From positions 1 through 64,000 of the forward strand of contig JAYFPO010000004.1 of assembly GCA_034927685.1 (NCBI GenBank): 64,000 nt of DNA, in the 5' to 3' direction. The notes under the pieces are model-generated. The model worked only from the letters and a program-made list of their open reading frames with translations. It was not told the origin of the DNA and made no database searches. Every line of letters begins with the position of its first letter. The first letter of the stretch is position 1. The position numbers were made by a program, and so were the translations under genes. Positions 52,205 through 60,624 of this stretch are shown piece after piece. Source of the DNA: RGIG3159 sp034927685. GTDB taxonomy: Bacteria; Bacillota; Clostridia; Oscillospirales; Oscillospiraceae.

Positions 52205-52927
52205 TCAATCGGGATTTCCCGCGTCAGAACGCGGCCCGGCCGGGACTGTGACCCGGTCGCCCAGCGCCGAAAGAGACAAAATCCGGTCGCGGTAGGGCGC
52301 GGACGTGGGCGCGTTCCGCACCCGCGCCGGGATTGATTTTCGGTTCCAGAAGTGCATGGGGATCGCGTAGCGCATCTTTCCTCCCCGCATCTGGTAATCA
52401 AACCCCCAGAGCCACGCAGCTTCCTGCCGCGGATCCGCCGTCAGAAACGCCAGATCAATCGGTTCCTCCAGCACCGGCGCGACCTCCCGGCGGAAGGCCG
52501 CCTCCATGTCGGGGTTCCAGGGGTCCGGCTCGCTCTCCCAATGCCACCAGTTCAGGTCTCCGGCGTGGTACACGACAACCCCTTCCGCACGTACGAGAAA
52601 GGCGGCGCCCTCGTCGGTGGAGCGGTAAGCAGTCACCTCAAGTTCCCCAAAATTTCGGGTCTCGCCGCAAGGCATCGTGACGGCGCCGTTTCGAGCCGGG
52701 ACACCCTCGCCCAGCACATAGAGACGCGCGGGCAAATCGTAGATCTCCTCCGCAAAGTGGTCGCCGTGCCGGTGGGAAACAAAAATGACCGGCGCGCGGC
52801 CATGCAGCAGCCCGAGCAGCAGCTCGCGCGCCTCCTCTTTGAAAAAGCGCGGGCAATAGTCAAAGACCAGCACCTGCGCCCCAAGATCCACCGCAAAGCC
52901 GCAATGCCCCAAAAATGTGACCTCCAC
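52205..52927 (-). CDS. Metallo-beta-lactamase-fold hydrolase
   Basis: About 240 residues. It begins VEVTFLGHCGFAVDLG and carries the metal motif FVSHRHGDHFAEEI (HxHxDH), then VVYHAGDLNWWHWE and AIPMHFW as further ligands. This matches the small UlaG/YtnP-like branch of unknown substrate. The proposed start is GTG 52927 with a GGGGGG site; the reading frame is open further upstream. It is divergent from trmB. Confidence 0.8.
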   Translation of the reverse strand: MEVTFLGHCGFAVDLGAQVLVFDYCPRFFKEEARELLLGLLHGRAPVIFVSHRHGDHFAEEIYDLPARLYVLGEGVPARNGAVTMPCGETRNFGELEVTAYRSTDEGAAFLVRAEGVVVYHAGDLNWWHWESEPDPWNPDMEAAFRREVAPVLEEPIDLAFLTADPRQEAAWLWGFDYQMRGGKMRYAIPMHFWNRKSIPARVRNAPTSAPYRDRILSLSALGDRVTVPAGPRSDAGNPD

Positions 52928-52984
52928 GGGCGTCCCCCCCTTTTCTCGTATTGTCCCAGATTTGCCGAAGCTTGTCAATGGGAG

Positions 52985-53013
52985 TTTACGTTTGCGGTTT
53001 TATTTGTTATAAT
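52985..53013 (+). promoter_or_regulatory. Candidate trmB promoter
   Basis: TTTACG (52985-52990) and TATAAT (53008-53013), 17 bases apart, 63 bases before the trmB start. Confidence 0.6.
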
Positions 53014-53076
53014 GATTAATAAACCGCGCCAACTTCGGAACCGTGTCAAAATGTGAAATGAAGAGGAACTCACACC

Positions 53077-53736
53077 ATGAGAATGAGAAAAAAGCCAAAC
53101 TTACTGCCGCGGATGGAGCGGTGCGCGTCTGTGCTGATCCGGGAGCCGGAAGCGCTGCGCGGCAACTGGCGCAGCCTCCTGCCCGATGCGGAGACGCTCC
53201 ATGTGGAGATCGGCTGCGGGAAAGGAAAATTCACCGTGGAGACCGCGAAGGCCAACCCGGCACTGCTGCTGATCGCCGTGGAGAAGGTGCCGGATGCCAT
53301 GGTGGTGGCCACGGAACTGGCCGTCCGCGAGAACGTCAAGAACGTCTTTTTCGTCGACGGCGACGCAGCCAACCTGGAGGACTTTTTTTCGCCCGGGGAG
53401 ATCGACCGCATCTATCTCAACTTCAGCGACCCGTGGCCCCGCAAAAAGAACGCCAAGCGCCGTCTGACTTATCATGCTTTTCTGCAGCGCTACGCCCGTG
53501 TTCTCTGTCCCGGCGGTCGCCTGGACATCAAAACCGACAATCAGAACCTCTTCACCTTCACGCTGGAGGAATTGGAGACAAGCGGTCTCTTCACCGTACA
53601 AAATATCACGCGAAACCTCCACGAGCACGGCCCTATGGGTATTATGACCGGATACGAGGAAAAATTCTACGAGTTGGGTACGCCGATTTGCCGCTGCGAG
53701 GCCGTTAAGAGGCCCATCGAAGGAGGAAGCGTATGA
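53077..53736 (+). CDS. trmB: tRNA (guanine-46-N7)-methyltransferase
   Basis: A 219-residue SAM-dependent methyltransferase. The SAM loop is HVEIGCGKGKFTVETA, the signature NFSDPWPRKKNAKRRL binds tRNA and catalyses, and MTGYEEKFYELGTPI is the conserved C-terminal stretch. It makes m7G46 in the variable loop of tRNAs. It overlaps the response-regulator gene by four bases, so the two-component system shares its transcript. Confidence 0.95.
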   Translation: MRMRKKPNLLPRMERCASVLIREPEALRGNWRSLLPDAETLHVEIGCGKGKFTVETAKANPALLLIAVEKVPDAMVVATELAVRENVKNVFFVDGDAANLEDFFSPGEIDRIYLNFSDPWPRKKNAKRRLTYHAFLQRYARVLCPGGRLDIKTDNQNLFTFTLEELETSGLFTVQNITRNLHEHGPMGIMTGYEEKFYELGTPICRCEAVKRPIEGGSV

Positions 53737-54398
53737 AAATTCTGATTGCCGACGATGAAGCTCGCTGGCGGCGGCTGGTGGGCGACTTTCTGCGGGGCGA
53801 GGGCTACGAGGTATGCGAAGCGGAAAACGGCCGCGAAGCTGTGGCCGCCCTGCGCCGGGAACCCGACCTGGAGCTTTGCATTCTGGACGTCATGATGCCA
53901 GAAATGGACGGCATTGCCGCCTGCCGGAAAATTCGGGAGTTCTCCGCCGTGCCGGTGATGATTCTCACTGCCCGCGACGACGATGAGACCGAGCTCTTCG
54001 GCTTCGACTGCGGCGCGGATGAGTTCATCTCCAAGCCGCTGAAGTTCGCTGTCTTTCTGGCGCGGGTCCGGGCGCTGCTAAAGCGCACCGCCGGTCCCGG
54101 CGAAGAGGGCTTTACCGTGGCGGACATCCACATCGACACCCTTGGCCGGACCGTTGCCGCAAACGGCGATCCCGTCGCGCTGACGCCGCGGGAATACGAA
54201 CTGCTGCTCTACTTCGTACAGCACCGAAACATTGCCCTCTCGCGGGAACAGATTCTCTCAGCGGTCTGGAACATCGACTACTTCGGCGACGCCCGCACCG
54301 TGGATACCCATGTGAAAAACCTGCGCATGAAGCTGGGGAATGCGGGCGACGCACTCAAAACTGTGCGCGGACGCGGCTATAAGCTGGAGGACCGGTGA
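53733..54398 (+). CDS. OmpR/PhoB-family response regulator
   Basis: A 221-residue regulator. Receiver domain (1-120): acidic pair DDE at the start, phosphorylated Asp52 in LCILDVMMPEMDG, Thr in ILTARDD and Lys in FISKPLKF. Winged helix (130-220): LTPREYELLLYFVQH and RTVDTHVKNLRMKLG. It is encoded with the histidine kinase (stop overlaps GTG start). Targets are unknown; the downstream molybdate operon is one candidate. Confidence 0.93.
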   Translation: MKILIADDEARWRRLVGDFLRGEGYEVCEAENGREAVAALRREPDLELCILDVMMPEMDGIAACRKIREFSAVPVMILTARDDDETELFGFDCGADEFISKPLKFAVFLARVRALLKRTAGPGEEGFTVADIHIDTLGRTVAANGDPVALTPREYELLLYFVQHRNIALSREQILSAVWNIDYFGDARTVDTHVKNLRMKLGNAGDALKTVRGRGYKLEDR

Positions 54399-55864
54399 AA
54401 GGGCCGCGCTACGGGATCCGCACCGGCATCATCCTGCTGGTAGCGGGCGCGCTGCTGCTCAATGTGCTGCTGATTGTGCTCTTCGGCAGTGCGCTGATGG
54501 AGCGCTATTATACCGCGCGGGTTGAGCGGCAGATGAAGTCCGCCTACGCCCTGCTGGAGAAAAACGGCTCCCTCACCATGGCGCTGGCAGCCGAGATTGA
54601 AAACAAGGGCATGGACCTGACGCTGGTCAACCGCGAGACCGGCGCACTCTACTATGCCAGCCGGCCCCGGAACCAGGAACAAACCTTTCTGGCCGTGCAG
54701 ACCGTCGAACGATGCCGCCGGATGCTCCAGGATGGGCAGAACCTGGCCATTGCGTACGAGGACAGCGATTTCGGCGTACCGCAGGGCGGCAAGCTGAAGT
54801 CCGGCAGCACCTGCTATCTCGCCGGTATTGTGGGCAACTGTTACGTCGAACTCAGCCTGCCCATGGAGTCCGTCTCCACGATGGCGGATCTCTCTCAGGA
54901 GTTTCAGATTATCGTCTGTCTCGTGGTGCTCGCGGTCATGGTGCTGCTGATTCTGGCGCTGTCGCCCCGGATCGTCCGGTCGCTGCGCCAGATGGCTGCC
55001 GCCGCCGACCGCATTGCCGGGCTGGATTTCTCCGGGCGGTGCCAGAATAGCCGTTGCCGGGAGCTCAACGAGTTGGGCGGCGGCCTCAACGCCATGTCCG
55101 ATAAGCTCCAGGACTATACCGGCCAGCTTGTGTCGGCCAATGAGCGGCTGAAAGCCGATATCGCCGAACGGGAACGGGCAGAGGCCGCGCGGAAGCGGCT
55201 GATTGCCGGGCTGTCACATGACCTCAAAACGCCGATCGCCCTGATTTCCGGCTACGCCGACGGCTTGCAGGCCGGTATGGCAAAGACCGAAGCGCAGCGG
55301 AAAGAATATTGCGCCGTCATTGGGGAGGAGTCTGACCGGATGGCGGAGATCCTCGGAAAAATGCTGGCGCTCAGCCGCCTGGAATGCGGCGCGATCCGCC
55401 CCGAGCCGGAGGTTTTCGACCTGTCCGAACTGCTGCGGGGCCTCTGCGGACTGTTCCGGGTGGAGATGGGGAAGGCCGGCATCATGCTGGAAACCGACAT
55501 CCCGGACAGCACCCCTGTGGAAACGGATTACACAGCCGCGGAACAGGTACTGACAAATTATCTGCAGAACGCCGTCTACCACATGGGCGAGGGCAAGCGC
55601 CTGCGCGTGTCCGTCCGGGAGACGGAGACGGGCGCCGAGGCCGCTGTCTATAACAGTGCGCCACCCATAGCAGACACGGAAGCCCTCTGGGAACCGTTTT
55701 ACCGGGGTGAAAGCTCCCGGCAGCGCAAGCACGGCGAGACCGGGCTTGGGCTCTCCATCGTCCGGGGCAACATGGATCTTCTTTCCCTGCCCTACGGCGT
55801 GCGGAACCTGGAAGGCGGCGTGGAATTCTACGCCGTGTTCCCTGCGGCTCCACCGGAGGAGTGA
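54395..55864 (+). CDS. Sensor histidine kinase
   Basis: A 489-residue membrane kinase: membrane helix ~9-30, an extracellular domain ~31-168, second helix ~172-192, HAMP-like linker, dimerisation helix with His275 in GLSHDLKTPIALISGYADG, and an ATPase domain with NYLQNAVYHM (N box) and GETGLGLSIVRGNMD (G box). The start is GTG after GGAGGACCG. The extracellular domain is not one I recognise. Confidence 0.93.
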   Translation: MKGPRYGIRTGIILLVAGALLLNVLLIVLFGSALMERYYTARVERQMKSAYALLEKNGSLTMALAAEIENKGMDLTLVNRETGALYYASRPRNQEQTFLAVQTVERCRRMLQDGQNLAIAYEDSDFGVPQGGKLKSGSTCYLAGIVGNCYVELSLPMESVSTMADLSQEFQIIVCLVVLAVMVLLILALSPRIVRSLRQMAAAADRIAGLDFSGRCQNSRCRELNELGGGLNAMSDKLQDYTGQLVSANERLKADIAERERAEAARKRLIAGLSHDLKTPIALISGYADGLQAGMAKTEAQRKEYCAVIGEESDRMAEILGKMLALSRLECGAIRPEPEVFDLSELLRGLCGLFRVEMGKAGIMLETDIPDSTPVETDYTAAEQVLTNYLQNAVYHMGEGKRLRVSVRETETGAEAAVYNSAPPIADTEALWEPFYRGESSRQRKHGETGLGLSIVRGNMDLLSLPYGVRNLEGGVEFYAVFPAAPPEE

Positions 55865-55878
55865 CCACGCTCCTCCGG
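55853..55878 (+). terminator. Hairpin after the histidine kinase
   Basis: CCGGAGGAG and CTCCTCCGG form a 9-bp stem across the stop codon, with an 8-base loop. The T run after it is poor. Confidence 0.45.
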
Positions 55879-55941
55879 CTTGTCTCGGCCCTCCGGAATG
55901 AATCAAACGCAAATTATTTTCTGAATCCCTGAAAATTGTTG

Positions 55942-55970
55942 TTGCATAGGATGGAAAAGCCTCCTATAAT
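55942..55970 (+). promoter_or_regulatory. mod operon promoter
   Basis: TTGCAT (55942-55947) and TATAAT (55965-55970) with a 17-base spacer. Confidence 0.75.
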
Positions 55971-55981
55971 ACAGGGTGTGA

Positions 55982-56005
55982 GCTCCCATACGGGGGCATT
56001 TTTTA
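55982..56005 (+). terminator. Small terminator-like hairpin in the mod leader
   Basis: GCTCCC and GGGGGC (one G-U) with loop ATAC, followed by ATTTTTT, directly after the predicted transcription start. The stem is only 6 bp, so it is weak as a terminator; it may be a leader attenuator. Confidence 0.4.
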
Positions 56006-56056
56006 CAGTATCCGTGATTTTAGAAAAAGAATAGCGAACATAAGGGAGGAAACAAC

Positions 56057-56959
56057 ATGAAAAAACGGATTGCGCTGGCTCTGGCGCTCTGCATGATCGT
56101 CTCCGTGTGTGCCGCCTGCGGCAGCAGCACCGCGCAGCAGACCACCACGGCTGCGGAGACCACAGCGGCCGAAACCACCAAGGCCGAAACCGCGGCCGAG
56201 GCCACCACAGCAGCCGCGCCGCAGGTAGAGGTTGTCGTCTTTGCGGCGGCCTCCATGACGGAGACCCTGCAGGCGCTGGCGGAACAGTATCAGAAAGTCG
56301 CGCCCAACGTAACGCTGACCTTCACCTTTGACTCTTCCGGTACGCTGAAAACCCAAATTGAAGAGGGAGCGGACTGTGATCTTTTTATTTCTGCCGGACA
56401 GAAACAGATGAACCAGCTCGACATCGAGGCGGACGCCTCGGTCAATACCGACGGATTGGACTTTGTGGACACCGCGACCCGCGTCAACCTGCTGGAAAAC
56501 AAGATTGCTCTTTGTGTCCCGGAAGGCAACCCCAAGAACATCAACTCCTATGACGATCTGGTGAAGGCGCTGGAGAGCGGCGACGTTCTGATGGCCATGG
56601 GCAACAGCGATGTGCCGGTCGGTCAGTATACGCAGAAGGTCCTCACCTACTTTAAGCTGGATGAAACGGCGCTTGCGACCGCCGGCTGCATCACCTACGG
56701 ATCCAATGTCAAGGAAGTTACCACACAGATCTCCGAGGGCACCGTGGACTGCGGCGTCATCTATCAGACCGACGCCTATTCCGCCGGGCTGAAAATCGTC
56801 GACACAGCCACGAAGGACATGTGCGGCCAGGTCATCTACCCGGCGGCGGTTCTGAAAAACGCGGCCCAGCCGGAGGCGGCGCAGGCATTCCTGGACTACC
56901 TGCAGACCGAGGAGGCCTCCGCGGTCTTTGAATCGGTCGGTTTCACGGCAATCAAATAA
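56057..56959 (+). CDS. modA: Molybdate ABC transporter substrate-binding lipoprotein
   Basis: A 300-residue ModA: lipoprotein signal ending SVCAAC, a long Thr/Ala/Glu linker to ~55, then EVVVFAAASMTETLQALAEQY, FTFDSSGTLKTQIEEGADCDLFISA (read in two parts) and GVIYQTDAYSAGLKIV, the oxyanion-binding fold. It captures molybdate (or tungstate) outside the cell. First gene of the molybdenum operon. Confidence 0.93.
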   Translation: MKKRIALALALCMIVSVCAACGSSTAQQTTTAAETTAAETTKAETAAEATTAAAPQVEVVVFAAASMTETLQALAEQYQKVAPNVTLTFTFDSSGTLKTQIEEGADCDLFISAGQKQMNQLDIEADASVNTDGLDFVDTATRVNLLENKIALCVPEGNPKNINSYDDLVKALESGDVLMAMGNSDVPVGQYTQKVLTYFKLDETALATAGCITYGSNVKEVTTQISEGTVDCGVIYQTDAYSAGLKIVDTATKDMCGQVIYPAAVLKNAAQPEAAQAFLDYLQTEEASAVFESVGFTAIK

Positions 56960-56972
56960 AGCATTTCCTGTG

Positions 56973-57003
56973 ACGGGCAGGGCGGCACAGTCGCTCTGCC
57001 CGT
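56973..57003 (+). terminator. Hairpin between modA and modB
   Basis: ACGGGCAG and CTGCCCGT form an 8-bp stem in the 69-base gap. It probably limits read-through to modB or stabilises modA mRNA. Confidence 0.5.
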
Positions 57004-57028
57004 ATTCCATTCGTAAGGGAGAACGCCC

Positions 57029-57703
57029 ATGGACTGGTACCCACTGCTCAATTCCCTGCGCATCGCGGCAATTTCCGCCGTGATTGTCTTTTTCGCCGGC
57101 ATTTTCACCGCTTACTACATCGCCAAAGCGCCTCGGCTGCTCAAGGGCGTTCTGGACGTGTTGCTGACGCTGCCGCTGGTGCTGCCGCCGACGGTAGTTG
57201 GCTTTTTGCTGCTCTGTATGCTCGGGCCGCGGCGGCCCTTCGGCGCGTGGTTCCAGTCGGTTTTCAACGTCCGGCTGACCATGCAATGGTGGTCGGCCAT
57301 TTTCGCCACCACGGTCGTCATCTTCCCCTTAATGTACCGGACGACCCGGGGCGCGTTTGAGGCCTTCGATGAAACGCTCGCCGACGCGGGTCGGACGCTG
57401 GGCCTCTCAGGCTCGTATGTTTTTTGGCGCATTCGGATGCCCGGCTGCCGGCAGGGCATCCTGGCCGGCGTGGTGCTGGCCTTTGCCCGGGCGCTGGGCG
57501 AGTATGGCGCGACCTCCATGGTGGCGGGCTATACGCCCGGCAAGACTGCCACGGTCTCAACCACGGTCTATCAGCTCTGGCGCACCAACGAGGATGGGCT
57601 GGCCTACAAGTGGGTACTGGTCAACGTGGCCATCTCGGCGGCTGTGCTGCTGGCGGTCAACCTGCTGGAAAAGAAGAACGGGAGGTCGCGGGCATGGCGC
57701 TGA
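57029..57703 (+). CDS. modB: Molybdate ABC transporter permease
   Basis: A 224-residue inner-membrane permease with five helices. The ATPase-contact loop reads ADAGRTLGLSGSYVFWRIRMPGCR, and VLPPTVVGFLLL is a ModB hallmark. It overlaps modC by ten bases. Confidence 0.94.
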   Translation: MDWYPLLNSLRIAAISAVIVFFAGIFTAYYIAKAPRLLKGVLDVLLTLPLVLPPTVVGFLLLCMLGPRRPFGAWFQSVFNVRLTMQWWSAIFATTVVIFPLMYRTTRGAFEAFDETLADAGRTLGLSGSYVFWRIRMPGCRQGILAGVVLAFARALGEYGATSMVAGYTPGKTATVSTTVYQLWRTNEDGLAYKWVLVNVAISAAVLLAVNLLEKKNGRSRAWR

Positions 57704-58755
57704 CAGTGGACATTGAAAAGCAGCTGGGCAGCTTTCATCTGGACGTAAACTTTGAGACGGATGGGGAGCTGCTGGCGCTGCTGGGGGCCTCCGGCTGCGG
57801 CAAGAGCATGACGCTCAAGTGCATCGCGGGCATTGAGACCCCGGACCGGGGCCGGATCGTGCTGAATGGGCGGACGCTGTTTGACCGTGAGAAAAAGATC
57901 AATCTCTGCCCGCAAAAGCGGCACGTGGGGTATCTCTTCCAGCAGTATGCCCTGTTTCCCAATATGACCGTGCTGGAGAACATCGAGGCCGGACTGCACC
58001 GCCTGCCGCGGGGAGCGCGCGCGGCGGCGGCACGGGAGAAGCTCCTGACCTTCCGGCTGGAGGGGATGGAACAGCAGCGGCCCTGGCAGCTCTCCGGCGG
58101 ACAGCAGCAGCGCGTGGCGCTCGCGCGGATTTTTGCCAGCGAGCCGGAGCTTCTGCTGCTGGACGAGCCGTTCGCGGCGCTGGATAGCTACCTGCGCTGG
58201 CAGCTCGAGCTGGAGCTGGCCGACACCCTCCGGCAGTTTGGGAAGGATGCTGTCTTTGTCTCCCACAGCCGGGACGAGGTCTACCGCCTCTGCCAGTCCG
58301 TTTCGGTGCTGTCGGACGGCCGGTCGGAGCCGAAAAAGCCGGTCCGCACCCTCTTCGAGACGCCGGACACGGTCAGCGCCGCCCTGCTCTCCGGCTGCAA
58401 GAACTACTCCGCCGCGTCGGACGCGGGAGATGGTCTTTTTTGCTGCGCAGACTGGGGCGTGACGCTCCGCGCCGCGGCCCCGCCGCCTGAGGGCGGCTGC
58501 TTCGTCGGCGTCCGCGCGCACTATTTGACGCGCGCGGAGGGCGGAGAGGAAAACCGCATTCCCTGCCGGATCAACCGGGTGGTGGAGGACGTATTTTCCA
58601 CCATCCTCATGCTGGAAACCCCTGGCGGGAGCTCGGGCCGCAGTCTTTTGCGGATGGAGCTGCCAAAGGAGCGCTGGCGGGTTATGGGCGAACCGGATAC
58701 GCTGACTGTCACGGTGCGGCCCGAGGACGTGATGATCTTGACGGGAGCGCTCTAA
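57694..58755 (+). CDS. modC: Molybdate ABC transporter ATP-binding protein
   Basis: A 353-residue ATPase. Walker A GASGCGKSMT, Q-loop FQQYALFPNMTV, signature LSGGQQQRVALARI, Walker B LLLDEPFAALD and switch His VSHSRDE. Residues from ~285 form a molybdopterin-binding (TOBE-like) regulatory domain. The start at 57694 follows GGGAGG; a longer frame upstream overlaps modB and is not used. Confidence 0.93.
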   Translation: MALTVDIEKQLGSFHLDVNFETDGELLALLGASGCGKSMTLKCIAGIETPDRGRIVLNGRTLFDREKKINLCPQKRHVGYLFQQYALFPNMTVLENIEAGLHRLPRGARAAAAREKLLTFRLEGMEQQRPWQLSGGQQQRVALARIFASEPELLLLDEPFAALDSYLRWQLELELADTLRQFGKDAVFVSHSRDEVYRLCQSVSVLSDGRSEPKKPVRTLFETPDTVSAALLSGCKNYSAASDAGDGLFCCADWGVTLRAAAPPPEGGCFVGVRAHYLTRAEGGEENRIPCRINRVVEDVFSTILMLETPGGSSGRSLLRMELPKERWRVMGEPDTLTVTVRPEDVMILTGAL

Positions 58756-58787
58756 CGCGCTAGAATAACGAAAAGGGGGCGTGGCGC

Positions 58788-59726
58788 GTGAAGGACCAAA
58801 TGGGCAGAACCATCGACTATCTGCGCCTCTCGGTGACGGACCTGTGCAACTACCGCTGCCGGTACTGCATGGAGGCATGCGGTGTTCCCAAGCTGCGGCA
58901 CGAGGACATTCTCTCCATCGAAGAGCTGGCGGAGATCGGCCGGGCGGCGGTGCGCTGCGGGGTCACAAAAATCCGCCTCACCGGCGGCGAGCCGCTGGTA
59001 AGACGCGGACTGCCGGAGCTGTGTCGCCTGCTGCGGCCGCTTGACGGTCTGCGGGAACTGACCGTGACCACCAATGGCAGCCTGCTGCCCAAGCTGGCCG
59101 GACCGCTGCGGGATGCCGGGGTGGATCGGTTGAATATCAGCCTCGACACGCTGCGCGAGGACCGCTACGCGGCCATGACGCGCCTCGGCGGACTCGGCGA
59201 CGTACTGCGCGGGTTGGAGGCGGCAAAGGCCGCCGGCTTCACCGGCACCAAACTGAATACCGTCCTGATCGGCGGCTTCAATACCGATGAAATCCCCGAT
59301 CTGGTCGCCCTGAGCCGGGACTTCGACGTGCGGTTCATCGAGCTGATGCCCATGGGCGTCTGCGCGGACTGGCCGAAAGGGCGCTTTGTTCCGGCGGAGG
59401 CAGTTTTGGAAGCCGTGCCGTCGCTGCGGCCCGTGGGGCAGGACGGCGTGGCGGAGACGTACCGCCTGCCGGGAGCCGGAGGCACGGTGGGCCTGATCCG
59501 GCCCATGAGCCACAGCTTCTGCGCCGCCTGCCGCCGCATTCGGGTGACGGCCGACGGAAAGCTGAAGCCCTGCCTCCACGCGCCGGAGGAAATTCCGCTG
59601 CGCGGCCTGTCCGGCGCGGCGCTGGAGGATGCCATTCGGGCGGCAACGCTGCGCAAGCCGCTTCGCCACCACTTGGCGGAGGACGGCAGCGCGTCCGCGC
59701 GGGGCATGAATGAAATCGGAGGATAG
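58788..59726 (+). CDS. moaA: GTP 3',8-cyclase (molybdopterin precursor synthesis)
   Basis: A 312-residue radical-SAM enzyme that rearranges GTP in the first step of molybdopterin synthesis. The SAM cluster is CNYRCRYC (CxxxCxxC) in SVTDLCNYRCRYCMEACG; the second cluster's cysteines lie in FCAACRRIRVT and KLKPCLHAPEE. The start is GTG after AGGGGG. It is followed without a gap by the moaC fusion. Confidence 0.93.
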   Translation: MKDQMGRTIDYLRLSVTDLCNYRCRYCMEACGVPKLRHEDILSIEELAEIGRAAVRCGVTKIRLTGGEPLVRRGLPELCRLLRPLDGLRELTVTTNGSLLPKLAGPLRDAGVDRLNISLDTLREDRYAAMTRLGGLGDVLRGLEAAKAAGFTGTKLNTVLIGGFNTDEIPDLVALSRDFDVRFIELMPMGVCADWPKGRFVPAEAVLEAVPSLRPVGQDGVAETYRLPGAGGTVGLIRPMSHSFCAACRRIRVTADGKLKPCLHAPEEIPLRGLSGAALEDAIRAATLRKPLRHHLAEDGSASARGMNEIGG

Positions 59727-59727
59727 T

Positions 59728-60624
59728 ATGGACTTCAGCCACTTGAACGAGCAGGGACGGGCCAAAATGGTCGACGTCTCGGAAAAGGCGCCGACGGTCC
59801 GGACGGCCCGTGCGGCGGGGACGGTGCGGATGCGCCGGGAGACCGCCGAGGCCATCCGGACCGGCGGGACACCCAAGGGCGACGTGCTGGCCGTGGCGCA
59901 GGTGGCGGGAATTCTGGCCGCCAAACGGACCTGGGAGCTCATTCCCCTGTGTCATCCCCTGCCGCTGACCGGCGTGGACATCCGGTTTCAGGTGCGGGAG
60001 GAAGCGGTCGAAATCGAAGCCGATGCCCGCTGCACCGGGGTCACGGGCGTGGAGATGGAAGCCCTGACGGCGGTCACCACCGCCGCGCTCACCATCTACG
60101 ACATGTGCAAGGCTTTGCAGAAGGACATGGAAATCACGGACGTCCGCCTGCTGGAAAAAACCGGCGGCAAGAGCGGCACGTTCCGCCGCCCGGCCAAGGT
60201 CGCGGCGGTCTGCGTCAGCGAGCAGAAGGGCACGCGGAAGCACTCCGTGGACCAGATCGAGCTGCGGCGCGAGCACGGCATTGTCGGAGACGCCCACGCT
60301 GGCAACTGGCACCGGCAAATCAGTTTGCTGGCGCAGGAGAGCGTGGACAGCATGGGTGTGGCGGGCCTGCGGCCCGGCGACTTTGCCGAAAACATTCTGA
60401 CCGAGGGCATCACTCTGAAAACCCTGCCGGTTGGAACGCTGCTGCGGATCGGTGAAACGGTACTGCGCGTCACGCAGATCGGTAAGGAGTGCCACCAGGG
60501 CTGTGAAATTCAAAAGCTGACCGGGCGCTGCGTCATGCCCACGGAGGGCATCTTCGCCGTGGTGGAGCGGGAGGGCAGCATCCGGCCCGGCGACGCGGTC
60601 GCGATATGGGAGGAAACAGTATGA
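59728..60624 (+). CDS. moaC: MoaC-MOSC fusion protein
   Basis: A 298-residue two-domain protein. Residues ~1-155 are MoaC (cyclic pyranopterin monophosphate synthase): MVDVSEKAPTVRTARA, LIPLCHPLPLTGVDI, and TGVEMEALTAVTTAALTIYDMCK with the catalytic Lys and Asp. Residues ~160-298 are a MOSC domain (GDAHAGNWHRQISLLAQES, GDFAENILTEGI, KECHQGC with a conserved Cys), a putative sulfur- or cofactor-transfer fold. Starts after GGAGG at 59728. Confidence 0.92.
   Translation: MDFSHLNEQGRAKMVDVSEKAPTVRTARAAGTVRMRRETAEAIRTGGTPKGDVLAVAQVAGILAAKRTWELIPLCHPLPLTGVDIRFQVREEAVEIEADARCTGVTGVEMEALTAVTTAALTIYDMCKALQKDMEITDVRLLEKTGGKSGTFRRPAKVAAVCVSEQKGTRKHSVDQIELRREHGIVGDAHAGNWHRQISLLAQESVDSMGVAGLRPGDFAENILTEGITLKTLPVGTLLRIGETVLRVTQIGKECHQGCEIQKLTGRCVMPTEGIFAVVEREGSIRPGDAVAIWEETV

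Noticed and set aside
55971..56056. Molybdenum-cofactor (Moco) riboswitch upstream of modA
   Set aside because: The leader is under 100 bases and lacks the multi-helix Moco consensus; only a 6-bp hairpin is present.
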